From assembly GCA_022605405.1 (NCBI GenBank), contig JABYQQ010000012.1:992001-1056000 (forward strand): 64,000 bases of DNA. Reading direction: 5' to 3'. Source of the stretch: Earliella scabrosa. Lineage: Eukaryota; Basidiomycota; Agaricomycetes; Polyporales; Polyporaceae. Under the pieces are notes generated by a model. It did no database searches and was not told where the DNA came from. It was given only the letters and a program-made list of their open reading frames with translations. Shown in pieces: positions 23,401-35,646 of this stretch; the first letter of the stretch is position 1, and each line of letters opens with the position of its first letter. The position numbers and the translations under genes are program-made.

Positions 23401-26300
23401 CTAGACAACATGCTGTTGACTAGAATATTCAGCGCCCCGCCGTCGTGTTGCTGATCCCATTCTGAAAGATCGCCGAACTTCGCAGGGAGCCGATTAATAG
23501 CATAGAGGAGTGCGGCGAGACCTAGATGTGCAGGAAGACTTGCTTTGGTAATATAATCAGTGATGTAGAAGATAAGTGCCTTTGCGCCCTCGCCTGAGCC
23601 GATATGTTTTATGTCCATGTTGCATCTCATGCAGAACATGACAAGATCGTTGTAGTTTGCAATGCGTGGGTGCAGACGCCGAAGGAGAATAGATCCAGTC
23701 TCCTCGTCTACTGCTGACAATGGACGTGTTCTGCCATCTATTCTCATCCGACAGTTCTCGTCTGTCTTCTTCTCCAAAGGTCTTAGGTACTTCCAGCACG
23801 TCTCTGTGTGTTCGTGCCAATTATACTGAGTGACGAGTTCGTTCACGTATGTCTCATATGCAGATGAAAACTGTTCTTCTGACATTGAATCAATGTGAGG
23901 ACCGCTCTTGACTCCGGGATGCACGAACCCGTCTCGCTCTGAGAAGCGCGGGCGGGTTAGTGCAACGCCGCCGGGCTCCAAAACTGGTTCGACAGTTCCC
24001 AGAAGTTCAGTTTTAATCAGGCTCTCCAGCCACTGAAATATACGCTGCTGAAAGTCCGGCGAGTCCTCCATGAGATCCCGCATCTTTTGCGGCGAGGGAT
24101 GGCCAGCGAGCCACAGTAACATGTGACAATGAAGGGTTCCTCGGGCTTGCGCCTCTACTGTTCCGTAATAGGCTGTGCAATGCCCGAAGAGCCCCGTCTC
24201 CTTCCGACCGTAGCGAAGAATTGCACTTACGAATGAGGATATCATGGTGTGGAAGAATCTTGCACAAGCGGCGGGGTGTCGCGCTACAAATAACTTCCTT
24301 TCCCATTCGGGAAGGTACTCCCCGACCTCCGCGTCTTCGAGGCGAACATTCTTGCCTGCCAATAACTGAACGAGAGGGTGGTTGATGTCTGAAGGATTCA
24401 GTGTTATAAAGAACGCGGGAGTGCCGTAGAACGCAACAAGTGAACGGATCTCGTTTCGCATCTTGATTTTGTAGCCGACTGTGCCTGGAAGGTCATGTAG
24501 GACCGCGCCCACCCTATTAACAAGTTCAATGAGTGCAAGTTCTCGAGGTTCGGTTGGTTCATATCTACTATTACGTTCATACTTTCCTAGCGTCTGCTCT
24601 AGCAGTGACTTGTCCACCGCAAGCAGCTCAGAGACGATGTTCCTTTGCTGAGAAGCTTTGACTCTAAACCGCACAGAGTCATATATTGCCTTCTTCTGCA
24701 AAATGTTATGATAGACAAAGGCGAAGTCGGCATCTTGTTCGAACGGACTGTCGTCAACCTGTAACAGATACTTCAGCTGTTCTTCCATAGTAATGGGGAC
24801 CGTCCGATTCGGCTCGTGAAAGCCACCGATACCCCATGGATCTAGATGCGGGAAGAGCCATGTCAGCAAACTAGGATTCTCGAAATCCGGAACGAACCGG
24901 TCTCCCGACTGCGATCGGACAAACTTTCCGCCGTCAAGACAATGTCGCAGCGCCTTCATTTTCATTTGCTTGTAGGCAACAGGTGAGTGGTCTCCGCTCG
25001 TATACCCGACGTTCTCCATGAGGACAGGTTTATCTTCTGCCGGCTCATCGTCCTCGTAGTTCCGGGTGGTGTAGTCTGCCGTCGCCCCTTGCAGGGCCTC
25101 GTTGTCTTCCAAGAAGCCGACTTCCATTGCACAGGGAACGCCGACGTCGTCCACTCGTGAGCTATCTGTGCCGAACAGAGCGTCGAAATTCTCTTGACTA
25201 AACCCGTGGAAAGTCGTGTCGCACTGGTAATGGGGATTAGCGTTCAAGATAAAGTCTAACATGGTTTTTACGAGTGACTTCCGGACTAGGACAGGTCCTA
25301 GTTTGCCAACGGTGTCCTTGGTCGGTTTTGTCTGACCTACGAAGACCGCACAGACGGTGTCGCGAATGGCTGACGGTGACGGGGGCAGCACAGAGTTTAG
25401 CTGTGTCGAATTCTGCGGCATGATCAGCACATTTCCCTTTACAAACCGCTGTGATGTCGCTGGAGATTCATATTGCTGCTCGTGGTTACCGCCTCGCCTG
25501 TTCTTGCGTAGCTCGGTGAACCTGTAAGAGATACGACTTGCGCGCGCTCGAGAAATAAGCAACCTGTCAAATTGTGAGCAAGTCTGAAACGCGTGGCTGA
25601 CATCTGCTGGAAGCGCCTCGAACCCGTAGTAGAGCCAGTTAGCTAGAGAGAGCTTTGGCATGCGCTTCTTCGTCAAGAGCTCACGATGGCAAGCTGTGCA
25701 TAACTTGAGTGGTGCACGTCGCTCGCAATCAGTCAGTCCTTTTGGATTCAGTATAGCCATATCATATTCTGCAAGATTATAAGATATCGGCAGTACGCGC
25801 CTTGGAAGGCTATCGTTTCGTAGAAGCCTCAGGTTGAAATCGTCTGGAGACGTCGTCTGTATCTCGTCAGGTTGAGTTCGCCTCGCGCACACTGCACATA
25901 CTTCCATCTTGAATCTGTCTGGGTTCGTTAGTGCTTGGTGCTCAGTAATAATCGCGCGTTTGAGCGCCGCGTCCGCAACTGTCATAAACGACCCCTCAGA
26001 GGGTGTGCGGAACGATGCACATCTCTTACGGTTTCGCTCCACAGCGGCCGGGCGCCGACGTGTCACTAGAGGTCTGAATACGATCGCAGCCGGCGGGCAA
26101 GAACGACGACATCCATGTTTTGCCAGCTTCGCCAGCACACACTCCGCTGACTCTCTGTCCATGACTCGTATTCCGTGCGTATGCGCCAACTCGCGAGCAT
26201 CGCCCGCCAGCCAGGCCGAGTATAGCGATAGCAAGAAGGACACCGGCGCGTTCACGACGACGTCCCCCTTCGACCAGACGAGCATTTTTGATAACTGCAT
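20451..26300 (-). mobile_element. Helitron Rep/PIF1 helicase (autonomous element core)
   Basis: A single 1949-residue frame without stops. The N-terminal 350 residues carry Cys-rich zinc-finger-like pairs (CAVCARRTQ, CTACHRELL). The Rep nuclease has the HUH-type motif in ARGTLHCHMLLWL (about residue 722) and the two-tyrosine motif YITDYITK (about residue 913). The PIF1-like SF1B helicase has Walker A GVGGTGKS (about residue 1460), Walker B LIIDEVSM (about residue 1533), GDFAQLRPV, and late motifs including VMLSRVKSLEGLAVLRSF. Such proteins nick and replicate the element by a rolling-circle or peel-and-paste route. All expected catalytic residues are present, so the copy may be active. The 5' TC and 3' CTRR-hairpin ends were not identified. 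Confidence 0.92.
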
Positions 26301-27127
26301 TGTGGTAGTGGTAGTAGTAGTAAACGAGACGACCCCCTTGAACGCGTGCGTAGTGTCTACGTCAACGTCAGACAGCTCGCACCATTCGAGGATCGGGGTT
26401 CCGTCTACGACGGAAGTGACGACCGCTGCTTGACGTCAGTACCTGGACCAATGACTAGCACGAAATATTCCCACCGGCAACGGGATCGTCCGTGCTACAT
26501 CGACGGGCCGAGAGCGCAAGCACAATATCTGTCAACTCATAATTAGTGTCTATCTACTGGAGATGAGTCTCATCGCTTACCTGCTGTCTCGATATCTCTC
26601 ACTGGAATCCCGTCGTGAGCGCTGCCTGCGGTAGGTCCGCTGTCTACCATATCACAAACGGTGACGTTAATGTCTTGCGAGCAGCTATCATGCTTACCTA
26701 GCGCGTCAGATTCGGGTGACAGTACCTCTTGCGTGCGGATGGCTGAGGTGATCTCCCGCAGCAGCTGAATGGGTGAAGATGACATCGTGGAGGAGAGTTG
26801 CGATAATGCTGAGTAGACGCCGCTCCCGGACGACCTTATTTATCGATTGCGGGTCGCACGCGCGAGCAAACCTTAATTCCGGCCACGTCCGGTCCCTGCG
26901 CGCCTTCTCTACCTCCGCCTCTTCCCAGACTTGCCCCAGCGTGGCATAGCGTCCCACCGCTGCACACTAGTCCTTCCTGCTTTCTTCGAGTTCGAATAAA
27001 CCTTCTCTGTGCACTTCGTGCGACCTCGGAGCATGCCGAGAAGAAACTATTTGCCGGTGTTATCCTAGTACTCCAATCATACTTAAGGACAGTGTCCAGA
27101 AGCCGGTCCCCAGCCTCGCAGAACACA
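26301..27127. other. Region between the Helitron gene and RNR small subunit gene
   Basis: It contains a short GTA/GTG-type microsatellite (about 26302-26325), probably the 5' end of the Helitron, and the promoter of the R2 gene. No gene was seen; frames are short and overlap on both strands. Confidence 0.35.
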
Positions 27128-28293
27128 ATGCCCGCCGACCACCCTACTTCGAGGATCCTTCAGCCTGACGACTCCCGTTTTGTCCTATTCCCTATCAAGT
27201 TTCCCGCGGTCCGTATGCGTCTCTCTCCTTAGCCACGCTGTTCGCTGACCACACATGTAGCTGTGGAAAGCGTACAAGGACGCTCAGAGCTCGTTTTGGA
27301 CTGCAGAAGAAGTCCATCTCGGGAGTGATCGCGACGACTGGAACACTCGGCTCACTACTGATGAGCGCACGTTCATCTCAGTCATACTAGCGTTCTTCGC
27401 CGCCTCCGACGGCATCGTCGTCGAGAACCTCGCTCAGCGCTTCTGCGCCGAAGTTCAGATTCCGGAGGCGCGTTGCTTCTACGGTTTTCAAATCATGATG
27501 TACGTCAGCATTGTCTCTTATTGTGAACTCACTAACGACTCGACTCTAGCGAGAACGTCCATGCTGAGATATACAGCCGCCTCCTCGTTGAACTTATCCC
27601 AGACCTGGCAGAACAGACGCGCCTGCTTAACGGCCTCAACACGATCCCGGCTGTGAGAGCGAAGGGCGACTGGTGCCTCCGTTGGATCACTAACACCGAT
27701 CACGACTTCGCTATTCGTCTCATTGCGTTCGCGATTGTGGAGGGCATTTTTTTCTCCTCATCCTTCGCCGCCATCTTCTGGCTTCGGTCGCGGCGGCTCA
27801 TGCCTGGTTTCGCGTTCTCCAACGAACTTATCGCCCGGGACGAGGGAATGCATACGTCGTTCGCATGCCTTCTCTTCCGTCATCTCTCTGCAAGGGTTCC
27901 TGCGGTCGACGTCTACGATATGGTTGACGAGGCGGTGAAACTGGAGCACGCTTTTTTCAAAGGTTCGTATCAGACATTCTTACTCAAGCAATGACTAACT
28001 TTGTGCAGCCGCACTCCCCGTTCCGCTCATCGGCATGAATGTCATTCTGATGAAGGACTATGTTGAATATGTCGCCGACTTCCTGCTCGAGCAACTCGGC
28101 TACGATGCCTTCTACGGCAAGGCCAATCCCGTGAGTTCCACCATTCGGCGTTGTCAGATCTCGCAGCTAATCTACGACACAGTTCCCGTTTATGGCTAGC
28201 ACTGCTGCAAACTCTCATGCTAATTTCTTTGAGCGGTCCGTCAGCGATTACGTTGGAGCAGCCACGGCGGAGGGGGGCGCAGAGGAGAAGTAG
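27128..28293 (+). CDS. Ribonucleotide reductase small subunit (R2), divergent paralogue
   Basis: Five exons: 27128-27208, 27261-27499, 27550-27962, 28009-28130 and 28183-28293. The product is a class Ia R2 that would house the di-iron/tyrosyl radical used to reduce ribonucleotides with R1. Iron ligands and radical residue are all visible: Asp in FFAASDGIV, Glu/His/Tyr in ENVHAEIYS, Glu in [12 protein letters not shown], and Glu/His in [22 protein letters not shown] and [10 protein letters not shown] are also conserved. The N-terminus is short (no regulatory extension). The C-terminus ends EGGAEEK, without the acidic-aromatic tail (ending in D-F) that normal eukaryotic R2 uses to dock on R1. 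It lies 12 kb from an R1 gene in the same orientation. Confidence 0.88.
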
Positions 28294-28744
28294 TCCGTGA
28301 TCCAGATCCGTCTTCTTGCACCACCGTCCACGCGCCGCAGCGACTTCGTCCTGATCACACATGTATGATATCGATGTCTAGGCATCGCCTGCGAACTCAG
28401 TTATCCGCCTGACGTTACCTCTCCCAGCGTTCCGTGTGCCGTTCGCGCCTCGCCAACTGCCCGGGACCAAATCTGCCGAGTGAAACCCCCTCGAACAACA
28501 GCGCCCGCTCTGGGTCAGTGCAAGAAGCCAGCGCGGCGCCCAAACTATCGTTCTACCACCTATAGGGTGACTGCGCCCTGAACTATATAAGTCTCCCTCT
28601 GTTGGATAGCCGACGAGTCTTCGCTCAGTCACTTATGCCCTTCCCCGATAGTACTCAGACCCAACTTATCTTTCGTCGTCTCGTGCCCCGCCCGTGAGTT
28701 GTGTATCTCATGCGTCTCAATTTCTGCCTAACTCCTATGCGAGC
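28294..28744. other. Intergenic region, no gene seen
   Basis: 3' flank of R2 and upstream of a small gene. A TATATAAG element lies near 28583-28590, about 155 bp before the next ATG. Confidence 0.35.
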
Positions 28745-29286
28745 ATGCCCGACGGTGTTATAGACAACACTGCGACTTTCGCCAACGAAAGTGACGCAGA
28801 CTCCGTTCCGGAGCTAGAGCCGAGCACGGCTACCACCGACCTCACCAACACCGGCGAGGTATCCACTAGTGGTGTTCGAGAGCCCTGGCCCGACGTCAAT
28901 CACGTCGAGCAATTTCTTATGGTGGCAATCGGGGGTCACCGGGTGGGTATTCGTCGTAACTGTGGTTAATCACCGTCTTGCTCGATTCTAACCCGCGTGT
29001 CAATCAGATTTTCTTCCGCGTCCTCATCATCTACGAGAGAAGGGCGCGCGGTGAGCTCTTGCCAACCGTGTTCGTGCGGTACGACCGCGAGCTCTCAGAC
29101 GGTCCTATCGATGGAATCACGCATCAAACCTGGAGTTTCTTGTCTCATGAGATGGAAGAACAACTCCGTGATCGCTTTCAAGAGGCCCTGGCAGGACTGC
29201 GCGGTCTGGGAGACAACAGCCCCGTAGACATGGACGCCGCCGCGCGAGGAGAGAGAGACATCGCGGTTGGCAGAGCCGGACGCTAA
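28745..29286 (+). CDS. Small acidic hypothetical protein
   Basis: Two exons, 28745-28942 and 29008-29286, with a phase-0 intron (GTGGGTAT..AATCAG), give 158 residues. The first third is acidic and disordered (ESDADSVPELEPSTATTD). The rest is a compact region containing HVEQFLMVAIGGHR, IFFRVLIIYERRARGELL and HEMEEQLRDRFQEALAGL, with predicted strand and helix. No family was recognised. Frame conservation across a canonical intron is the main support. Confidence 0.6.
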
Positions 29287-29496
29287 TTGCAGCGCAATGA
29301 CACAGTCTATCCGGCACTCGCTGCTACAGTCTGTCTTTGAAATGATGATGTCTTGAATGCCATACCGTACACTTGTACCTTTTTGCTTTGTGATTGCAGG
29401 CCGCCGCGGCGGAGACATTGTGTCCGTTCATAGTTGTATGCTAATCCTATACGAAGCTGTTGCGTGCAGCAATCACGACCTTGATCCCTCCTCTTC

Positions 29497-29912
29497 CGCC
29501 TGGCGCGTCGCTCTCTTCCCCCTCGCCGCCGCCGATCTCGGCCGATGTCCGCCTCGCACCAGCTCGCGGCTCTCCGCTCGACCTCGCCGCCCCCTTCCCA
29601 CTCTCGCGCCGGGCGCGTCGCTCCCTTCCCCCTCGCAGTCGCCGATCTCGGCCGATGTCCGCCTCGCACCAGCTCGCGGCTCTCCGCTCGACCTCGCCGC
29701 CCCCTTCCCACTCTCGCGCCGGGCGCGTCGCTCCCTTCCCCCTCGCAGTCGCCGATCTCGGCCGATGTCCGCCTCGCACCAGCTCGCGGCTCTCCGCTCG
29801 ACCTCGCCGCCCCCTTCCCACTCTCGCGCCGGGCGCGTCGCTCCCTTCCCCCTCGCAGTCGCCGATCTCGGCCGATGTCCGCCTCGCACCAGCTCGCGGC
29901 TCTCCGCTTGAC
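29497..29912. repeat. Minisatellite, 110-bp unit, about 3.7 copies
   Basis: GCCGATCTCGGCCGATGTCC recurs at 29531, 29641, 29751 and 29861, an exact 110-bp period, with near-identical units. Because 110 is not a multiple of three, each frame passes through all three phases; no unit carries a stop, so long open frames appear on both strands. These are artefacts of composition. Confidence 0.92.
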
Positions 29913-31842
29913 CGTCGACCGAGTCGGGAGCGTGACGCGCAGACAACTGGTTCGCATTCACCTTCTCGCCCTCCAGTCGAGCGCGGTGTCCTCGTCTCTT
30001 CGCCTCTGCCGGTCTCGGTCGATGCCCGTCTAGCCACAGACCGCAATTGACCAATCGCAAGATAGCCGCCACACACGGCTGCGAAGCCTGTTCATCTAGT
30101 GAAGTTTTGTTTAGTCTAGAAGTAACTTTTATCACGCACCTAGAAGAATCGCACATTCCTCGACACTCACGCAGCCATTTTCTGTCACTGCACGCCCCTG
30201 TCTACTCTTAATACACCACTCTTCTGTTACAGGTCGAGCAGAAAGCCGTTCCGAGCACCGTTCAGGATCTATAACAAACGTGGTTAGTCCAAATTGCGTA
30301 TTTCTCATCCCGCGCAACCTACGCTCGATCTTCCATACATCGACCCCGTGTTCATGACGCGGAAAGGTCGCGCGCACGACGCACGCCTTCGTTTTCACAC
30401 CATCAACCTGGAGATGGACCCCGCGCACCGTATACGATGTCGTCCTTCGTGACTTCTGCATTGGACTGCGGACCAAGAAGTCTCGCTTGTGTGCTTCTGC
30501 AATGTATATGTTATCATGAGCAGCCGGCGTTCCCGGAGAACGACTCCGTCGAACATTTCGTGAGTGGCTGATCAGGGTCAAACCAAACATTCCCGAATGG
30601 ACTCATTGTCCCGGTGCCCCACCGCGTGATCCTGAAAATCGGAGCGGGCGGGGCATCCTACAACACGACAGTCGCTCGGTGTAGCCCCTGTGTGAACCTA
30701 GAATCCGCAGTAAGCTTAAACTACACCATATGTGATAACGTTTAGGCCAGTGGCATTGTGAAACCTACCACATCGCCGGAGCGTTTCGCGAGGCACCGAC
30801 AGACATGCCATCCTGGCAGCCGGTAAACCCGACACGTTCAAGAGAGCATGAGTCGGTGGCGTCGTAAGTCTCGCGGATTCTATCGGGAGCGAATAACAAT
30901 GTTGCATTCGTTGACCTAGAACACGACGTTCAGTTTCGAACTTCATTTCAAGAAACTTCTGGATCGCGAGCATACGCAGGCTCAACCTCACTTTGTAACG
31001 TGAAATACTTCATGCAGATCATTTGCTTCGCGCGGTCCAACGGCCTCCGGCACATTCGAACGGGCGGGGACGAGGAGAACCTATTGGGTTCCTGTGTTCG
31101 TTGACGGAAATGACGTTGGACCTCAAACGTCAGGGGTAAAGTCGCAAACTTGCGGCGCGCACGTCCGTGGCCGCTGATCATCTCTCACGCACTGTTCGCC
31201 GCGATTATGAAGAGTGAGCAGAATCCCGAGCGACAGTCTTCGATTACGTGGACTCTTAACTTTGCACTTCATTCTTGGAACGCGCTTGTGCTTGTGGCGC
31301 CCCCTTCCACCACTAACCACGCTCGGCGCATAATCGAGTCCTTCGCTCCTCGGAGTTCCTGTGAGCGGCGCACATCGCCCCGCAACTCTGAATCCTACCA
31401 AACGGAGCTCCCTTCGAGTTCGCAGCAGCTCCCTTCGAGTTCGCGGCAGTGTGGCATGTCTGATTCTAGATTCGCCGGCCGTCCAGTCCTTCGTCTGTCT
31501 GCGGGGGCAAACGGCGACATTGAGAAGACTGAACGTACTTACCGAGTTCGCAGTGCAGGCCGTGCACGTCGTATACAGCAACGGTGTTGTCCTGCAGGAT
31601 AAGGTTGCGGACTCTGGGAGAGCAGGCGCGAAGCGCCCACATCCGATATCCGACGAGCGCGAAGGCCGGGCCCACCATTTCGGGCAACCTACTGCTCACG
31701 CCTCGACCATATGTTTCTAACATTCACGAGAAGCTTATGCGTATGTTCCTATATCACCGTGCTGTCTCGGGGCTCCGCTTCAGTTCCCCGACCAGAATCG
31801 CGTGCCTTTGCCACTGCTACACTCTACCACGCACCTTGCGAC
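29913..31842. other. Unresolved interval with coding-like fragments
   Basis: Several fragments look coding but could not be joined. On plus these include LDLPYIDPVFMTRKGRAHDA (about 30320), PNGLIVPVPHRVILKIGAGG (about 30592-30651), HIAGAFREAPTDMPSWQPVN (about 30770) and ITWTLNFALHSWNALVLVA (about 31245). On minus there is RATFPRHEHGVDVWKIERRL (about 30360). A 21-bp unit is duplicated at about 31409-31450. The stretch may hold one multi-exon gene or decayed genes. Confidence 0.35.
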
Positions 31843-33661
31843 ATGACAGACGCGGGTAGCACCCGCTCAGCATCGCGCGCGGTCTCGACCAGCGCCATCC
31901 CGACCACCACAGCCGTTGTTGGAGTTCTCCTGGCTGGATCAACATGCATAGATAGCGCTCTCGCATCCCGGTAAGAACGTTCCCTGCCGCTCGCAGATCA
32001 CTCGCTCACACCGTGTAGCTTCCCCCTTGACATCGTTGTCAACATCGCCCGACTATCCGACTTCAAGACAATGGCTCGATGGCGCCGGACCTCGCGTGCC
32101 CTCTTCGCAGTCATCGGCGCGACACTCCGAAAGCGATACTTCTCCATCCTTGCAGACTTCGTTACCGAGACAGACAAGCTCGATCTCTACGCGCGCGTCA
32201 CAGGCGCTGCCTTCTCCGGATCAGCTGCAATCCACTTCTTCCTACCCGACGAGCCCTGGACTCCCGGTGACCTAGACGTCTACGTCCCCGACGTCTCTTT
32301 CCCTGCATTCGTTGCTGCGGTCACAGCGCCTGCCGGTTTAGGCTTCGAGCTCATCCCCCGACCCGACCGCAAGGTTTCGCCCTCTTTACAAGGAACGCGG
32401 GGATTCAAGGAGGTTCTTCGCTACAAGACACGCGAAGGGAAAGAGGTCGACATTATTCGAAGCCCCACCGATTCCGCCATCGATCCGCTCAACGTGTTTT
32501 GGTCCACGGTGGTCAAGAACTTCATCTGCCCCGAAGGTGCTGGCTGCGGGTTTCCTGACTTGACGATGGTGCACACGGGCGTATTGAAGGCCGGAGAGTT
32601 GACCAAGAAGGACGAGGCCGCGGTTCAAAAGTACGAGAGACGCGGATTCACCTTCATCAATGCGCCCTGGTGGTATGGCATGGACGACGACATCCGGTGG
32701 GAGCGGAACTTCTTTGGAGACAAGAAACCCGCCATCGTCGATTTCAGAACGTCTCCCACTGTCAAAGCGCCCCGTCTCCCCATCTTCTATACACGTCATG
32801 GCTGGCGCATTCACCATGAAGGGATCATCAGCATTGGCGAGGTACGTTCGTGCGTGTAAGTGTCACATGCGCCAGTCTCACCTACCCGCGCAGATGACAT
32901 ACACGCTGCACTGCATTGGCCGTAAGTCGCCGTTCACGGACTATCTCCCGCATGGCGAAGATCCCTCCGTCACTTCAGACTCTGAATCCGACGGGAGCCA
33001 GATTATCAGTCCCGACGCCGCAGCCCCACCCAACACCGAAGGGGACGATCAAACAGACGTCGAACCAACCGCGCATGAGCTCTTGGCTGAATCCATCGAC
33101 GAGGACCTTGCGCTCGCTGGCCTACGCGACATGGCCGTTAACGTCTCATTCCGAGACGGTGTTTCGCCACCGCGGCCCGAGTCCCGAGAGCCCGGTCCGA
33201 CGACGGAGACTTCCGATTCTGACGGCGATCGCCAAAGCGCTAACGTTCAACAAGACCATTCTGCCGCCCCGGGATGCGCAATGGTCTGCCATTCCGATGG
33301 GAGTGTCGACGTCTTCGACGTCGTGCCGGGAGGCGATCTTCAGCATACTTACTACGACAGGGCGTGGTCCGCACAACTCGGAGACGGTTCGAATCAGTCT
33401 ACTTCCCGTCGGTCATCCGAATCTGCCGACGGCTGCCGATATGTAGACCCCAACGACCCTCGTCTCGCAGACCTCATGTCCGATCCGGCTCCGGGTTCAT
33501 CAACCACCTCTCGCGATCATCCATCTCCCATTCAACCCGCAGACCCTGCATCCCCGCCTGCGACACGTACTTGGACCAGACCTCCCTTCTTCATCCCCCG
33601 TCCGACGCGCGCATACCTACGCGGGCTTGTTCCCCGCAGGGGCGAGCCACGCGATCGCTGA
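31843..33661 (+). CDS. F-box-like plus nucleotidyltransferase-fold protein
   Basis: Three exons, 31843-31970, 32019-32841 and 32894-33661, give about 572 residues. After a short Thr/Ser-rich lead, an F-box-like helix pair appears (FPLDIVVNIARLSDFKTMAR then RTSRALFAVIGATLRKRYFS). Next is a nucleotidyltransferase-type core: GSAAIHFFLPDEPWTPGDLD followed by VYV gives the GS..DxD pattern, and KEVDIIRSP supplies a third acidic residue on a strand. A tryptophan/aromatic-rich part (FINAPWWYGMDDD) and a long disordered acidic C-terminal half follow. The F-box would link to SCF ubiquitin ligases and the DxD core to nucleotide transfer; both are inferred from motifs only. No signal peptide. Confidence 0.6.
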
Positions 33662-35646
33662 GCGGCAGCCGGACTGAGTCAACAGCCTCGCGCGCACTTT
33701 ACTTACAAGCTTTTTGAGACATCCGTGCCGATTCTCTCCTTCTTGAACGGCAGTCCTACATCTCCGTTGCTTCGAAAGACCCGCGCCCTTTCACTGATAC
33801 AACTGTATAACATACACTTCTCCGATTAGATCGAACCCTCTTCTGCGGAGATTTGTCGTTGGATTTTGCAATACGTACTTGACGCTTCTATTTCCGCTTC
33901 TTGCTTTCTAGGTGCAATTCACATGCCAGATACACGTTATTCGAGCAGTTTGAGCTTAATGGAATCCATTTCGCCTCCGTCATCTTCTCCCGTTGCAAAC
34001 TCTTCCAATTGCTCTGCTTCTTGCCATGTGATGTATTCGCGCACCGCCGCATTCCGCACGACATCGAGTGCCTCTACTGCTCAGCGTGGTACAAATAGTT
34101 TTGCCTCTGGGCCGGAACGCAACGCCCATTCCTCACGCAACTCTTATCTGCGCGCTTGCATCAATCCATGGCAACATCTCGTACTGTAAAGAGTCCTTCC
34201 TGTTCCAGGTGTGCGCGCGCGAATGTACCGGTGATATTCTTTCATGCAGCTTCCGCGAGACATAACTCAAACTCATCCTACTACTAGTGTATCATCATAG
34301 GTCCCTGTGAAGGGTGTCGCGCCGCCGCCTGGCCCTATCGCCTGAGCGAATGCTACCCAGCAACTTCTTTCCTCCCAACTCGCCCGCCACCACCTCCAGC
34401 ACACAGATCGCAACCTGACCAACGCGACCACCACTTGTTCCCTACGAACGCCTCCGAACATATCCGATCGGGCACGTTTGCCGCTCCCAACCGCGAACAC
34501 CACACGTATCCCTCGTCTCGCGAGCCGCGCGACCGACATACGGTATGTTAACCTTCTCTATAGAGCCTTGATAACTCGCGCTACCTCGCCAAACCACAAC
34601 GGCCCACCGTACAGTCCAAATTGCAGACAGCCTCTTACTCACGATTCCGTCATTCCCCACTGACACGTCTCACACACAGTTTGCACACAATGACGGCAGT
34701 CGGCACACCGTACAACCCGCCGTCGCAACCGAGACGAGACACACATCCACGACACCCTTTCAACCATTCACCCTCCACAGTCGGCCACAGCAAAACCATA
34801 TACATTCTGCGGCGTCGCAGCTTCCGGTACGTCAATCTGTAACTTAGTGGATGCATTTTGCTCATCTGTCTTCGTCCTTAGATCATCCCTCCGCTTCCCG
34901 CTCGATCCCGCGGGAGGCACCATGGTGCGCCGTTTACCCAGTCGACTCAGGCTAGAACGCATTACTACAGCACAAATGAGGTAGTTACCCCATTTCATTT
35001 CACGCAGTCTCCTCTGACACGTTCTCGTATTCATAGTCGACGATTGCGCAGCCTCGCGCAGCCTATCCCCTACCTCGAGAGCAAACAGTGCGTTTTGCGG
35101 AACGTCCCCGTTTTCATTGACGTCTCAATTCAACTTTGCATGTTTCTCTATCCGTGTATACATCTTTCAGTAATCTTCATACGTACCGCGCAGGCAACCT
35201 TACTTCCATATGTGCGTTCTTTCTCTAGCTTGATTATCTTGGCGTTCTGGCAAGTTGGCATCCTGCCAGTCTGTATATGTAGACCCTACACATTGAACCT
35301 CAGTCCGTAATTATAAGCTCTTGCGCGAATGCATGTCGGAAAGTGCCGAGTCCTGTATATTTCCCCACAACACACTACGGCTACAGACGGGTGCGCATCG
35401 ACGACGAGGATGCAACTCCTCAAACCTCATCACACCGACGTCTATCCTGCTCATAATCTTGCTCGCACTGTTGTCTGGTCTTAGTCGAACCAACAAACCT
35501 ACGTCCAAGACATTCCACGTCAAACTCCGTCTCGGCTAATCACCCACGCTCAAGAAACAAGAAAAGCCGGACCACGTCTGCACCATCCGAAAAAAACGAA
35601 AGTCAGACACTCGCTAACAACATCGCGATAATTCAATACGCACCGT
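33662..35646. other. Unresolved interval, possible cysteine-knuckle/disordered protein gene
   Basis: Plus-strand fragments look coding: CSRCARANVPV (about 34188), then after a CATCATAG acceptor GPCEGCRAAAWPYRLSEC (from about 34301), continuing in a Pro/His/Arg-rich stretch to a GTATGTTAAC donor near 34541. Further low-complexity blocks follow to about 35540. The paired CxxC motifs resemble those of the gene at 16065-17754. An in-frame stop and uncertain junctions prevented a complete model, so a decayed gene is possible. Confidence 0.35.

Noticed and set aside
29307..30156. Overlapping open frames of about 160-230 codons on both strands
   Set aside because: They lie in the 110-bp GC-rich repeat, whose unit lacks stops in several frames; composition explains them and no motif is present.
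31123..31602. Frames of about 150 codons on both strands
   Set aside because: They overlap completely, neither has motifs or splice support, and coding strand could not be decided; left as an unresolved interval.
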